Source: Pseudocitrobacter corydidari
GTDB lineage: Bacteria > Pseudomonadota > Gammaproteobacteria > Enterobacterales > Enterobacteriaceae
Assembly (NCBI RefSeq): GCF_021172065.1
Contig: NZ_CP087880.1
Location: 4,564,583 to 4,628,582 of the forward strand
Length of the DNA: 64,000 nt
Reading direction: 5' to 3'
Below are positions 52,139 through 61,369 of the stretch, one piece after another. The notes below the pieces were generated by a model. It was not told where the DNA came from and ran no database searches. It was given only the letters and a program-made list of their open reading frames with translations. Made by a program: the position numbers and the translations under genes. Each line of letters begins with the position of its first letter. The stretch's first letter is position 1.

Positions 52139-53590
52139 ATGGATAAATCAAACAATATAAAAGCTCGCGGATCGCTGCGTGAAAGTATCTCTGTTTCGTC
52201 TATTCGCCAGCGGGCCGACGGCCAGATGCTGGCGCTGGTGTGGCTGCTTTGGGTTATCTCGCTGGTTGTGGGCTGGATAGCCGGGAATGGGCTGGTGGCG
52301 CTATTTTTCGCGACGCCGTTGGCGATTCTGGCCACGCTTGTCACTGCACTTTTTCGCGGGCGATTAATTTCAAGACTGTTTTTTGCGTTTATCCTGATGG
52401 CCTTTTCCGCACTGCTTATTCAATTGGGTGAAGGCGAAACGGAATATCACTTCTCTGTTTTTGTGCTTTTATCCGCGTTGCTGGCCTGGCGTGACTGGCG
52501 TCCGTTGGTGATGGGCGCGGCGGTCATTGCGGTGCACCATTTAGTCTTTAACTATTTGCAGGCCTATAACCTTTATCACATCGTTATTTTTATGCATACC
52601 GGCCTGCATATGGTGATGATGCATGGTGCGTTTGTGGTGGCGCAAACCCTATTCCTGGTCGTACTGGCGTTGCGTATGGAACAGGATGCGATATCTGCCA
52701 GTGAGGTAGCGAAACTGGCGGCGGTCATTAATTGTCAACCCGGAAGCCTGACCCTGGCGCGAGAATCAAACAACAGCCATTCGCCGTTCGCCCGTACCTT
52801 TAGCCGCACGCTTGGCGCGATGCGTAATACGCTGGAGCAGGTAAGTGGCAATGTCGTTCAGTTGCTGGACGCGTCGCACACTATTTTGCAGCGCAATACC
52901 GCGCTATCGGAACGTACTGATAGCCAGGCCAATTCCCTTGCCATCGCCGCCAGCGCGATGGAGCAACTGGCGAGCGCGGCGTCACTGACCAGCGAACAAG
53001 CCAGCGAGGCGCGCAAGCGTGTTTTACAGGCGTGCGATGTCGCAAGGCAGGGCGGGGAAAACATCCGCGCGGCGACGGCTTCAATGATGCATATTCGTGA
53101 TGAATCACAGCAGATTAATAGCATTCTTGAGTTAATCGACGGCATCGCCTTTCAGACGAATATTCTGTCGCTGAACGCCTCGGTTGAAGCGGCTCGCGCA
53201 GGCGAACATGGCCGAGGGTTTGCGGTGGTCGCCTCTGAAGTGCGTTCGCTGGCGTTACGTTGTGAAGAGGCGGCGAAAGAGATTCGCCAGCTTACCGCCG
53301 CCTCGGTGAAAAGCACCCATCAGGGCGCTGAGCAGGTCGAGCTGGCGGGAAATACCATGCAGGCGATCATTACGCATATTGAAGGCTTACAGGACTCGCT
53401 GGAAATCCTCTCTTCGATGAGCGAACAGCAGCGCACCAGCGTGATGCAGATGAAGGGCAGTATCGCCAGCATTGATGCCAGCGTGCAGGAAAACGTCCAG
53501 CATGTGGCGCAGACCATGCAGGTGGCGCAGCAGCAACAGCGCTATACCGGCGAACTGAAAACGGCGATTTCGGTGTTCAGGTTGGTGTAA
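52139..53590 (+). CDS. Methyl-accepting chemotaxis protein with polytopic membrane sensor
   Basis: About 483 residues. The first 180 hold roughly six membrane segments with EYHFSVFVLL, WRDWRPLVMG and AVHHLVFNYLQ, a His-rich polytopic sensor found in other signalling proteins. There is no large periplasmic domain and no HAMP obvious by eye. The C-terminal signalling domain contains the hairpin tip region GIAFQTNILSLNASVEAARA and GRGFAVVASEVRSLA. No NWETF-type tail is present. Start is uncertain: 52139 is preferred for its short N-terminus, although 52064 is open upstream. Its E. coli counterpart position holds yghA. Confidence 0.86.
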   Translation: MDKSNNIKARGSLRESISVSSIRQRADGQMLALVWLLWVISLVVGWIAGNGLVALFFATPLAILATLVTALFRGRLISRLFFAFILMAFSALLIQLGEGETEYHFSVFVLLSALLAWRDWRPLVMGAAVIAVHHLVFNYLQAYNLYHIVIFMHTGLHMVMMHGAFVVAQTLFLVVLALRMEQDAISASEVAKLAAVINCQPGSLTLARESNNSHSPFARTFSRTLGAMRNTLEQVSGNVVQLLDASHTILQRNTALSERTDSQANSLAIAASAMEQLASAASLTSEQASEARKRVLQACDVARQGGENIRAATASMMHIRDESQQINSILELIDGIAFQTNILSLNASVEAARAGEHGRGFAVVASEVRSLALRCEEAAKEIRQLTAASVKSTHQGAEQVELAGNTMQAIITHIEGLQDSLEILSSMSEQQRTSVMQMKGSIASIDASVQENVQHVAQTMQVAQQQQRYTGELKTAISVFRLV

Positions 53591-53679
53591 CCTAACCCTA
53601 AATTGCTGATGTGAATTGTTGAAATGATGTTGCATGGTTGCGATATACTAAGCCGAATTGAGTTTATCGACAGGACACT

Positions 53680-54177
53680 ATGGAACGTTTTTTTGAAAAT
53701 GCGATGTACGCGTCGCGCTGGATTTTAGCCCCGGTATATTTTGGCCTTTCATTGGCGCTGCTGGCGTTGATGATTAAGTTTTTTCAGGAGATCTTTCACG
53801 TTCTGCCTAACATCTTTGAACTGGCAGAAGCCGATCTTATCCTGACGTTGTTATCGCTGGTCGATATGACGCTGGTGGGCGGTTTGCTGGTGATGGTGAT
53901 GTTCTCCGGTTACGAAAACTTTGTCTCGCAGCTGGATATCAGTACCCACAAAGAGAAGCTGAACTGGCTGGGAAAAATGGATGCCACCTCGCTGAAAAAC
54001 AAGGTCGCGGCATCCATTGTCGCTATTTCATCTATCCACCTGCTGCGGGTGTTTATGGATGCCAAGAATGTGCCGGATAACAAGCTGATGTGGTATGTGA
54101 TTATCCACCTGACATTTGTGCTGTCGGCGTTTGTCATGGGATATCTGGACCGCTTAACTCGTGGTCAGAAGCATTAA
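53680..54177 (+). CDS. yqhA: UPF0114 membrane protein YqhA
   Basis: 165 residues (E. coli 164). Four membrane segments, with LALLALMIKFFQEIFHVLP, SLVDMTLVGGLLVMVMFSGYE and HLLRVFMDAK, the UPF0114 signatures. The function is unknown. TATACT 33 nt before ATG may be part of its promoter. A hairpin follows before the convergent yghZ gene. Confidence 0.94.
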   Translation: MERFFENAMYASRWILAPVYFGLSLALLALMIKFFQEIFHVLPNIFELAEADLILTLLSLVDMTLVGGLLVMVMFSGYENFVSQLDISTHKEKLNWLGKMDATSLKNKVAASIVAISSIHLLRVFMDAKNVPDNKLMWYVIIHLTFVLSAFVMGYLDRLTRGQKH

Positions 54178-54188
54178 AACGCGACTCG

Positions 54189-54215
54189 TGCCCGGTGGCG
54201 ATGCGCCACCGGGCA
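54189..54215. terminator. REP-like hairpin between yqhA and yghZ
   Basis: TGCCCGGTGGCG-ATG-CGCCACCGGGCA is a perfect 12-bp stem with a 3-nt loop, between convergent genes. It resembles half of a REP unit and would end both messages. Confidence 0.75.
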
Positions 54216-54224
54216 AAGAGTGTG

Positions 54225-55265
54225 CTATTTATCCGACGACGCCTGCCACAAATTCAGTTGCCCATCGGCAACATGCTTATCAATCTGCGCCAGCTCTTCT
54301 GCCGTAAAGTTCAGGTTATTCAGGGCCTGAACGTTCTCTTCAATTTGCTCCGGTCGGCTCGCGCCAATCAGCACAGACGTTACACGATTATCTTTCAGCA
54401 GCCAGCTTAGCGCCATTTGCGCCATGCTTTGACCGCGACTCTGCGCCATCTCGTTCAACAGGCGCAGGCTGTTGAGGTTGCTTTCGCTCAACATGTTTTC
54501 TGTCAGGCCGCGTGCTTTTTTCCCTTCGGTCTGCATGCGTGAGCCGTCCGGAATTCCGTTGAGGTATTTACCGGTCAGCAGCCCTTGCGCCAGCGGGGTA
54601 AAGGCGATGCAGCCGACGCCGTTCTCTTCCAGCGTATTCAACAGGCCGCTTTTATCCACCCAGCGGTTGAGCAGGTTATAGGACGGCTGGTGGATAAGTA
54701 ACGGGATTTTCCACTCGCGCAATAACTCAGCCATCTTTTGCGTGCGCTCTGGCGAATAAGACGAGATACCAACATACAGCGCTTTGCCGCTCTGCACCGC
54801 CTGCGCCAGCGCGGCAGCGGTTTCTTCCATCGGTGTGTTTTCGTCCACACGGTGCGAATAGAAGATATCGACGTAATCCAGCCCCATGCGCTTCAGGCTC
54901 TGGTCGAGGCTGGCGAGCAGGTATTTACGCGAGCCGCCTTTGCCATATGGCCCCGGCCACATGTCGTATCCGGCTTTGGTCGAGATGATCAGCTCATCGC
55001 GATAGGCGGCGAAATCTTCCCGCAGCAGGCGGCCAAAGTTCTCTTCCGCACTGCCCGGAGGCGGGCCGTAGTTATTGGCGAGGTCGAGGTGAGTAATGCC
55101 GCAGTCGAACGCTTTACGCAGCAGCGCGCGCTGGCTGTCGAGCGACTGGATATGACCGAAACTGTGCCATAACCCGAGTGACAGCGCGGGCAGTTGCAGG
55201 CCGCTGTTGCCGCAATAGCGATATTGCATCTGCTCGTAACGGGCAGGATTGGCGGACCAGGTCAT
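54225..55265 (-). CDS. yghZ: L-glyceraldehyde 3-phosphate reductase YghZ (Gpr)
   Basis: 346 residues as in E. coli. An AKR14-family aldo-keto reductase with the tetrad in FDCGITHLDLANNYGPPPG (D, Y), ISTKAGYDM (K) and DIFYSHRVDENT (H). It reduces L-glyceraldehyde 3-phosphate and methylglyoxal with NADPH. It is transcribed toward yqhA and away from yghX. It adds to the carbonyl-detoxifying enzymes of the window with dkgA and yqhD. Confidence 0.95.
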   Translation of the reverse strand: MTWSANPARYEQMQYRYCGNSGLQLPALSLGLWHSFGHIQSLDSQRALLRKAFDCGITHLDLANNYGPPPGSAEENFGRLLREDFAAYRDELIISTKAGYDMWPGPYGKGGSRKYLLASLDQSLKRMGLDYVDIFYSHRVDENTPMEETAAALAQAVQSGKALYVGISSYSPERTQKMAELLREWKIPLLIHQPSYNLLNRWVDKSGLLNTLEENGVGCIAFTPLAQGLLTGKYLNGIPDGSRMQTEGKKARGLTENMLSESNLNSLRLLNEMAQSRGQSMAQMALSWLLKDNRVTSVLIGASRPEQIEENVQALNNLNFTAEELAQIDKHVADGQLNLWQASSDK

Positions 55266-55421
55266 AATGTCTCCTTGATTGTCTGATTTTTGAAACGCTG
55301 TTTCCAGATTAACGTTTTTGTCACAACCAACCCGTCGGCGGGATCACAATGCTGATGATTTATGGGCAATAAATCTGTCTTGTGCTTTTCTTAGTTAATG
55401 CCTGTTAATGGAGATCCCTTG

Positions 55422-56309
55422 ATGACCCGACTGACCGCCAAAGACTTTCCGCAAGCGTTGCTCGATTACTACGACTATTACGCGCACGGTAAAATTTCAA
55501 AACGCGAGTTTCTGCAACTGGCCGGGCGGTACGCCGTCGGCGGTATGACTGCGCTGGCGTTGTTTAATCTGCTTAAGCCCAACTACGCGCTGGCGGAACA
55601 GGTCGAGTTCACCGACCCGGATATCAAACCGGAATATATTCGCTACCCGTCGCCCAACGGCCACGGCGAAGTGCGCGGTTATCTGGTCGCGCCGACGAAA
55701 GCCGCCGGAAAGGTACCCGCCGTGGTGGTGGTGCATGAAAATCGCGGGCTTAACCCGTATATAGAAGATGTTGCCAGGCGAGTGGCGAAGGCGGGCTATA
55801 TCGCCCTTGCGCCGGATGGCCTCTCTTCCGTCGGCGGTTATCCCGGTAACGATGATGAAGGGCGCGAGTTACAGCAAAAAGTTGATCCGACCAAACTGAT
55901 GAATGATTTCTTCGCCGCGATTGAGTTTATGCAGACGCATCCGCAGGCGACGGGCAAAGTGGGGATAACCGGTTTTTGCTATGGCGGCGGCGTGTCGAAT
56001 GCAGCGGCGGTGGCTTACCCTGAGCTGGCCTGCGCGGTGCCGTTCTACGGGCGTCAGGCACCGGTCGCGGATGTGGAAAAAATCAACGCCCCTTTATTAC
56101 TGCATTACGCGGCGCTGGATACGCGCATTAACGAAGGCTGGCCAGCGATGGAAGAGGCCCTAAAGGCGCATAAAAAAGTGTACGAAGCCTATATTTATCC
56201 GGGCGTGAATCATGGTTTCCACAATGACTCCACCCCGCGCTACGACAAGGCCGCAGCGGAGCTAGCCTGGCAGCGAACGCTGGCGTGGTTTGAGAAATAT
56301 TTGCACTGA
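55422..56309 (+). CDS. yghX: Dienelactone-hydrolase-family protein YghX, intact
   Basis: 295 residues. It begins with a twin-arginine-like stretch, KISKREFLQLAGRYAVGG, followed by a hydrophobic helix, so export or membrane anchoring is possible. The hydrolase core has the nucleophile elbow GFCYGGG (about residue 187), an aspartate near YAALDTRINEGW and the final histidine in GVNHGFHNDS. This is the dienelactone hydrolase triad. In E. coli K-12 the gene is a pseudogene; here no break is seen. GGAG before ATG 55422 fixes the start. Confidence 0.9.
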   Translation: MTRLTAKDFPQALLDYYDYYAHGKISKREFLQLAGRYAVGGMTALALFNLLKPNYALAEQVEFTDPDIKPEYIRYPSPNGHGEVRGYLVAPTKAAGKVPAVVVVHENRGLNPYIEDVARRVAKAGYIALAPDGLSSVGGYPGNDDEGRELQQKVDPTKLMNDFFAAIEFMQTHPQATGKVGITGFCYGGGVSNAAAVAYPELACAVPFYGRQAPVADVEKINAPLLLHYAALDTRINEGWPAMEEALKAHKKVYEAYIYPGVNHGFHNDSTPRYDKAAAELAWQRTLAWFEKYLH

Positions 56310-56389
56310 AAGTAAAGGCTGCAAATAGCACTGGATATCGCTCAAAAAGTCGCTATATAATTTTATATATAACGATTGAGGATTGTGCG

Positions 56390-56680
56390 ATGGATAACCA
56401 TTTTGGTAAAGGCCTGATGGCCGGGCTGAAAGCACCTTACGCCGACAGTGCGCAGAAGGTTCTGGGCTTTTGTTCTGACTATAAACGCGGGTTTGTGCTG
56501 GGGTTTTCCCATCGCATGTTTGAGAAGACGGGCGACCGGCAGCTCAGCGCATGGGAAGCGGGCGTCCTGACACGACGCTATGGTCTGGATAAAGAGATGG
56601 TGATGGATTTCTTTAAAGAGCACGAATCCAGCACGACGGTGCGCTACTTTATGGCGGGTTATCGCCTGGAAGGGAGATAA
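56390..56680 (+). CDS. yghW: DUF2623 protein YghW
   Basis: 96 residues (E. coli 95), soluble, with FGKGLMAGLKAPYADSAQKV and YKRGFVLGFSHRMFEKTGDR. It is a DUF2623 protein of unknown role. It follows yghX by 80 nt and converges on yghU; a bidirectional hairpin ends it. Confidence 0.93.
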   Translation: MDNHFGKGLMAGLKAPYADSAQKVLGFCSDYKRGFVLGFSHRMFEKTGDRQLSAWEAGVLTRRYGLDKEMVMDFFKEHESSTTVRYFMAGYRLEGR

Positions 56681-56703
56681 ACCGGGTGGAATACACCCGG
56701 TTT
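56679..56703. terminator. Bidirectional terminator between yghW and yghU
   Basis: AAACCGGGTG-GAATA-CACCCGGTTT is a perfect 10-bp stem between convergent genes, starting inside the yghW stop. Confidence 0.85.
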
Positions 56704-56710
56704 CCATCGT

Positions 56711-57577
56711 TTAACCCTGACGTTTATCTTCCGTCTGGGTGTCGAAATCGCTGGCGGCATGACGCTCATGCAGTTGCTCATTCAATGGGCCGTTGGTGCG
56801 GTTAACAATGCGTCCGCGCTGTACCGCCGGGCGGCTGGCGATATCCTTCGCCCAGCGCTGCACGTTTTTATAGCTTTGGGCATCAAGGAATTCATCCGCG
56901 CCATAAACCTGACCCAGCACTACGTTGCCGAACCACGGCCACACCGCCATGTCGGCAATGGTGTATTCCTCGCCTGCGACATAGCGCCCACGCGCCAGCT
57001 GTTTATCCAGCACATCCAGCAGACGTTTCGCTTCCATGGTGAAACGGTCGATCGCGTACTCAATTTTCACCGGCGCATAGTTATAGAAGTGACCAAAACC
57101 GCCGCCGAGGAACGGCGCGGAGCCTTGCAGCCAGAATAGCCAGTTCAGGGTTTCTACGTGGCCCGCCGGATCTTTAGGCAGGAAGTGGTCAAATTTTTCC
57201 GCCAGATACAGCAGGATATTGCCGGACTCAAACACGCGGGTCGGCGGCGTGGTGGAATGGTCACGCAGGGCCGGGATTTTCGAGTTTGGGTTCACTTCAA
57301 CAAAACCGCTGGAGAATTGATCGCCCTCGCCAATGCGAATCAGCCATGCGTCATACTCCGCGCCCGTCACGCCCAGCGCTAACAACTCTTCGAGCATGAT
57401 GGTGACTTTCTGGCCGTTTGGCGTACCCAGCGAATAGAGCTGAAGCGGGTGATGCCCAACCGGCAACTCTTTTTCATGCGTCGCGCCGGAAACCGGGCGA
57501 TTGATATTAGCGAACGCACCGCCGCCGTTTTTCTTCCACTCCCAGACTTTGGGAGGCTGATAGGTGTTGTCTGACAT
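56711..57577 (-). CDS. yghU: Disulfide-bond oxidoreductase YghU (Nu-class glutathione transferase)
   Basis: 288 residues as in E. coli. The N-terminal thioredoxin-like domain contains LYSLGTPNGQKVTIMLEEL and the cis-Pro of KIPALRD, and the C-terminal helical domain has LDVLDKQLARGRYVAGEEY and IADMAVWPWFGN. YghU binds two glutathiones, reduces disulfides and 2-hydroxyethyl disulfide, and lacks classical transferase catalysis. It lies beside gss, which makes glutathionylspermidine; no common operon, since they are divergent. Confidence 0.95.
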   Translation of the reverse strand: MSDNTYQPPKVWEWKKNGGGAFANINRPVSGATHEKELPVGHHPLQLYSLGTPNGQKVTIMLEELLALGVTGAEYDAWLIRIGEGDQFSSGFVEVNPNSKIPALRDHSTTPPTRVFESGNILLYLAEKFDHFLPKDPAGHVETLNWLFWLQGSAPFLGGGFGHFYNYAPVKIEYAIDRFTMEAKRLLDVLDKQLARGRYVAGEEYTIADMAVWPWFGNVVLGQVYGADEFLDAQSYKNVQRWAKDIASRPAVQRGRIVNRTNGPLNEQLHERHAASDFDTQTEDKRQG

Positions 57578-57763
57578 GTTGGCCTGCCTTTTTGATGATG
57601 TGTTGAGGCAGTGTAGCAGTTGATGGGCGATCGGTTTAACGAAGTGAGGGATTTTGACGGCACAACAGGTGTATGATTAACCGACACCTGTTGGATAAAT
57701 AACAACGTGCAGGGACGACCACACCCGCTATTACTCGCCGCCTGCATGCTCTGAGGAAGACAC

Positions 57764-59617
57764 ATGAGTTGTTCGAGTAGTGACGCGCCGTTTGGCACGT
57801 TGTTGGGATATGCACCGGGTGGCGTCGCCATCTATTCTTCAAATTACAGCAGCCTGAAGCCCGAAGAGCGGGCGGATGATGTCTCGTTCCGTAGCTATAT
57901 CGATAACGAGTACATGGGCTACAAGTGGCAATGCGTGGAATTCGCGCGCCGCTTCCTGTTCCTGACCTACGGTTTTGTTTTCACCGACGTCGGCATGGCC
58001 TATGAAATCTTCTCTCTGCGCTTTTTGCGCCAGGTAGTGAATGACGACATTCTGCCGTTGCAGGCATTTGCCAATGGTTCGCGCCGCGCGCCGAAAGCGG
58101 GTTCGCTGCTCATCTGGCAGAAGGGCGGTGAATTCCATGAAACCGGCCACGTCGCGGTCATCACCCAACTGGTCGGCAATAAAGTGCGCATTGCAGAACA
58201 GAACGTTATCCACTCGCCTCTGCCTGCGGGCCAGCAGTGGACGCGCGAGCTGACGCTGGAAGTGAAAGACGGCCATTACATCCTTCATGATACGTTTGAC
58301 GACACCACCATTCTGGGCTGGATGATCCAAACCGCCGATACCGAATACAGCCTGCCGCAACCAACAATTGCCAGTAAAGCGCTGAATTTGCAGGGCGCGC
58401 GGCTGGAAAATCGCGGTCAGTTCGACGGTAAATGGCTCAACGAACAGGATCCGTTGCAGAAAGCGTACGTCGCTGCAAATGGTCATGTGATCAATCAGGA
58501 CCCGTATCAGTACTTCACCATGACGGAAAGCGCTGAACAGGAGCTGATTAAAGCCACCAACGAAATGCACCTGATGTATCTGCACGCCACCGACAAAGTG
58601 ATGCGTGACGATAACCTGCTGGCGCTGTTTGATATCCCGAAAATTCTCTGGCCGCGTCTGCGTCTCTCCTGGCAGCGTCGCCGCCACGACATGATCACCG
58701 GGCGCATGGATTTCTGCATGGATGAACGCGGTCTGAAGGTGTACGAATACAACGCCGACTCCGCATCCTGCCATACGGAAGGCGGGTTAATCCTCGAACA
58801 GTGGCTTAAAACCGGCTTTGAGGGCAAAGGCCATAACCCTTCAGATGAACTGCTCAGCGAACTGATTGGCGCGTGGAAACACAGTTCGGCGCGTCCGTTT
58901 GTTCACATCATGCAGGATAAAGATCTGGAAGAGGATTACCACGCGCAGTTTATGCAGCGTGCCATCACGCAGGCTGGGTTTGAGTGCAAAATTCTCCACG
59001 GCCTGGAAGAGGTGCACTGGGATGCCGCGGGTCAGCTGGTGGATGACGAAGGGCGACTGGTAAACTGCGTATGGAAAACCTGGGCGTGGGAAACCGCCAT
59101 TGAACAGGTGCGTGAAGTGAGCGATGCCGAGTATGCGGCGGTGCCGATTCGCACCGGCAGCCCGGCGGGCGAGGTGCGCTTGATTGACGTGCTGCTGCGC
59201 CCGGAAGTGATGGTCTTCGAACCGCTGTGGACGGTGATTCCGGGCAACAAAGCGATTCTGCCGGTACTGTGGTCGCTGTTCCCGAATCATCCGTATCTGC
59301 TCGACACCGATTTTGAAGTGACCGATGCGCTGGCTAAAACCGGCTATGCGGTGAAACCGATCTCCGGGCGCTGCGGCAGCAACATTGACCTGGTGAGCGG
59401 GCACGATCAGCTTCTCGATCAAACCAGCGGTAAGTTTGTCGACCGCAAAAATATCTACCAGCAGTTGTGGTGTCTGCCGAACGTCGCCGGGAAATACATT
59501 CAGGTGTGTACCTTTACCGTCGGCGGCAACTACGGCGGGACCTGCCTGCGCGGCGATACGTCGCTGGTGATTAAGAAAGAGAGCGATATCGAACCGCTGG
59601 TGGTAATTGAGCGGTAA
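57764..59617 (+). CDS. gss: Bifunctional glutathionylspermidine synthetase/amidase Gss
   Basis: 617 residues (E. coli 619). The N-terminal CHAP amidase domain has the catalytic cysteine C57 in GYKWQCVEFARR and histidine in ETGHVAVITQL. The C-terminal ATP-grasp synthetase joins spermidine and glutathione; its binding signatures are LKVYEYNADSASCHTEGG, KPISGRCGSN and GNYGGTCLRG. It shares this domain with ygiC in the same window. GAGGAAGACAC precedes the ATG. A strong terminator follows. Confidence 0.96.
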   Translation: MSCSSSDAPFGTLLGYAPGGVAIYSSNYSSLKPEERADDVSFRSYIDNEYMGYKWQCVEFARRFLFLTYGFVFTDVGMAYEIFSLRFLRQVVNDDILPLQAFANGSRRAPKAGSLLIWQKGGEFHETGHVAVITQLVGNKVRIAEQNVIHSPLPAGQQWTRELTLEVKDGHYILHDTFDDTTILGWMIQTADTEYSLPQPTIASKALNLQGARLENRGQFDGKWLNEQDPLQKAYVAANGHVINQDPYQYFTMTESAEQELIKATNEMHLMYLHATDKVMRDDNLLALFDIPKILWPRLRLSWQRRRHDMITGRMDFCMDERGLKVYEYNADSASCHTEGGLILEQWLKTGFEGKGHNPSDELLSELIGAWKHSSARPFVHIMQDKDLEEDYHAQFMQRAITQAGFECKILHGLEEVHWDAAGQLVDDEGRLVNCVWKTWAWETAIEQVREVSDAEYAAVPIRTGSPAGEVRLIDVLLRPEVMVFEPLWTVIPGNKAILPVLWSLFPNHPYLLDTDFEVTDALAKTGYAVKPISGRCGSNIDLVSGHDQLLDQTSGKFVDRKNIYQQLWCLPNVAGKYIQVCTFTVGGNYGGTCLRGDTSLVIKKESDIEPLVVIER

Positions 59618-59624
59618 TAAATCG

Positions 59625-59656
59625 AAGCGGAGCCTGCAACGGGCTCCGCTTTTTTT
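59625..59656 (+). terminator. Intrinsic terminator after gss
   Basis: AAGCGGAGCC-TGCAACG-GGCTCCGCTT followed by a T-run, 8 nt after gss. Confidence 0.93.
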
Positions 59657-59731
59657 ACCTGCGAGCATCACGACACAATATTGAACCCTTCCGTCAATTC
59701 GGCGCATAAATTGATCCAGCACAGCCCAAAC

Positions 59732-59759
59732 GTATGATGAATCCTTAAAATCATCATAC
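59732..59759. promoter_or_regulatory. NikR operator upstream of nikA
   Basis: GTATGA, exactly 16 bp, then TCATAC: the full consensus for the nickel-responsive repressor NikR (GTATGA-N16-TCATAC). It lies 39 bp before nikA. No convincing FNR box was found in the gap, though TTGAT at 59711 is a possible half-site. Confidence 0.95.
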
Positions 59760-59797
59760 TCACTTAGTCTTACTCCTTTTCACTGAAGGTCATCGTT

Positions 59798-61369
59798 TTG
59801 TCCATTCTCCGTCGCACGCTCATTGCGCTGCTGACCTGTGCCTCGTTTTTCGCACACGCCGCTGCGCCAGATGAAATCACCACCGCCTGGCCGGTTAACG
59901 TCGGGCCGCTTAATCCGCATCTTTATACGCCGAATCAGATGTTTGCCCAGAGCATGGTCTATGAACCGCTGGTGAAATATCAGGCCGACGGATCGGTAAA
60001 ACCCTGGCTGGCAAAAAGCTGGACGCATTCGGATGATGGCAAGATCTGGACCTTCACCCTGCGCGATGACGTGAAATTTTCCAATGGTGAACCGTTTGAT
60101 GCAGAGGCGGCGGCAGAAAACTTCCGCGTGGTGCTCGATAACCGTCAGCGTCATGCCTGGCTTGAACTGGTAAATCAGATTGTCGATGTGAAAGCGCTGA
60201 ATAAAACCGAGCTGCAAATCACGCTGAAAAGCGCCTATTACCCCTTCCTGCAAGAACTGGCGTTACCCCGACCTTTCCGTTTTATCGCCCCGTCGCAGTT
60301 TAAAGATAACGAGACCCTGCGCGGGATTAAAGCGCCCATCGGCACGGGGCCATGGGTGCTGAAAGAATCGAAACTGAATCAGTACGATGTCTTCGTCCGC
60401 AACGAAAACTACTGGGGCGAAAAACCGGCGATTAACAAGATAACCATTAAAGTGATCCCGGACCCGACCACCCGCGCGGTGGCGTTTGAAACCGGCGATA
60501 TCGATCTTCTTTACGGCAACGAAGGGTTATTGCCGCTCGATACCTTTGAGCGTTTTAGCCACAACCCGGCTTACCGTACTCAGCTTTCTCAGCCTATTGA
60601 AACAGTAATGCTGGCGCTGAACTCCGCCAAAGCGCCGACCAACGAGCTGGCGGTGCGCGAAGCGCTCAATCATGCGGTGAATAAAAAATCCCTGATCGAC
60701 AACGTGCTTTATGGCACGCAGCAGGTGGCGGATACGCTTTTTGCGCCGACCGTACCTTATGCCGATCTCAAACTGAAAGCGCGCCAGTACGATCCGCAAC
60801 TGGCGAAAAATCTGCTGGAGAAAGCAGGCTGGACGCTGCCCGCAGGCAAAGACATCCGCGAGAAAAACGGTCAGCCGCTGCGCATTGAACTGTCGTTCAT
60901 TGGTACCGATGCGTTAAGTAAATCGATGGCCGAAATTATTCAGGCCGATATGCGCCAGATTGGTGTTGATGTCGCCCTGATTGGCGAAGAAGAGAGCAGT
61001 ATTTACGCCCGCCAGCGCGACGGTCGCTTCGGCATGATTTTCAACCGCACCTGGGGCGCGCCTTACGATCCGCATGCGTTTTTAAGTTCGATGCGCGTGC
61101 CGTCTCACGCTGATTTCCAGGCGCAACAAGGATTAGCGGACAAGCCGCTGATTGATAAAGAGATTGGCGAGGTGCTGGAAACCACGGACGAAACAAAACG
61201 CCAGGCGCTTTACCGCGATATTTTGACGCGCCTGCATAGCGACGCGGTCTATCTGCCGATTAGTTATGTGTCGATGATGGTGGTGGCGAAACCTGAACTG
61301 GGCAAAATCCCCTACGCGCCCATCACCAGCGACATTCCTTTTGAACAGATTAACCCGGTGAAACCCTGA
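59798..61369 (+). CDS. nikA: Nickel-binding periplasmic protein NikA
   Basis: 523 residues (E. coli 524). Signal peptide to about residue 22, then the SBP family 5 fold: EITTAWPVNVGPLNPH, FTLRDDVKFSNGEPFDAEA. In mature E. coli numbering W398, Y402 (TWGAPYDPH) and H416 (MRVPSHADF), which contact the nickel chelate, are all kept. NikA delivers Ni(II) bound to small metallophores such as (L-His)2. The start is TTG at 59798 with AAGGT 8 nt upstream, unlike the ATG of E. coli. It overlaps nikB (TGATG). Confidence 0.97.
   Translation: MSILRRTLIALLTCASFFAHAAAPDEITTAWPVNVGPLNPHLYTPNQMFAQSMVYEPLVKYQADGSVKPWLAKSWTHSDDGKIWTFTLRDDVKFSNGEPFDAEAAAENFRVVLDNRQRHAWLELVNQIVDVKALNKTELQITLKSAYYPFLQELALPRPFRFIAPSQFKDNETLRGIKAPIGTGPWVLKESKLNQYDVFVRNENYWGEKPAINKITIKVIPDPTTRAVAFETGDIDLLYGNEGLLPLDTFERFSHNPAYRTQLSQPIETVMLALNSAKAPTNELAVREALNHAVNKKSLIDNVLYGTQQVADTLFAPTVPYADLKLKARQYDPQLAKNLLEKAGWTLPAGKDIREKNGQPLRIELSFIGTDALSKSMAEIIQADMRQIGVDVALIGEEESSIYARQRDGRFGMIFNRTWGAPYDPHAFLSSMRVPSHADFQAQQGLADKPLIDKEIGEVLETTDETKRQALYRDILTRLHSDAVYLPISYVSMMVVAKPELGKIPYAPITSDIPFEQINPVKP

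Noticed and set aside
57839..59722. Long minus-strand frames (311 and 293 codons) opposite gss
   Set aside because: gss is full-length and conserved on the + strand; the opposite frames contain no domain and share the shadow composition.
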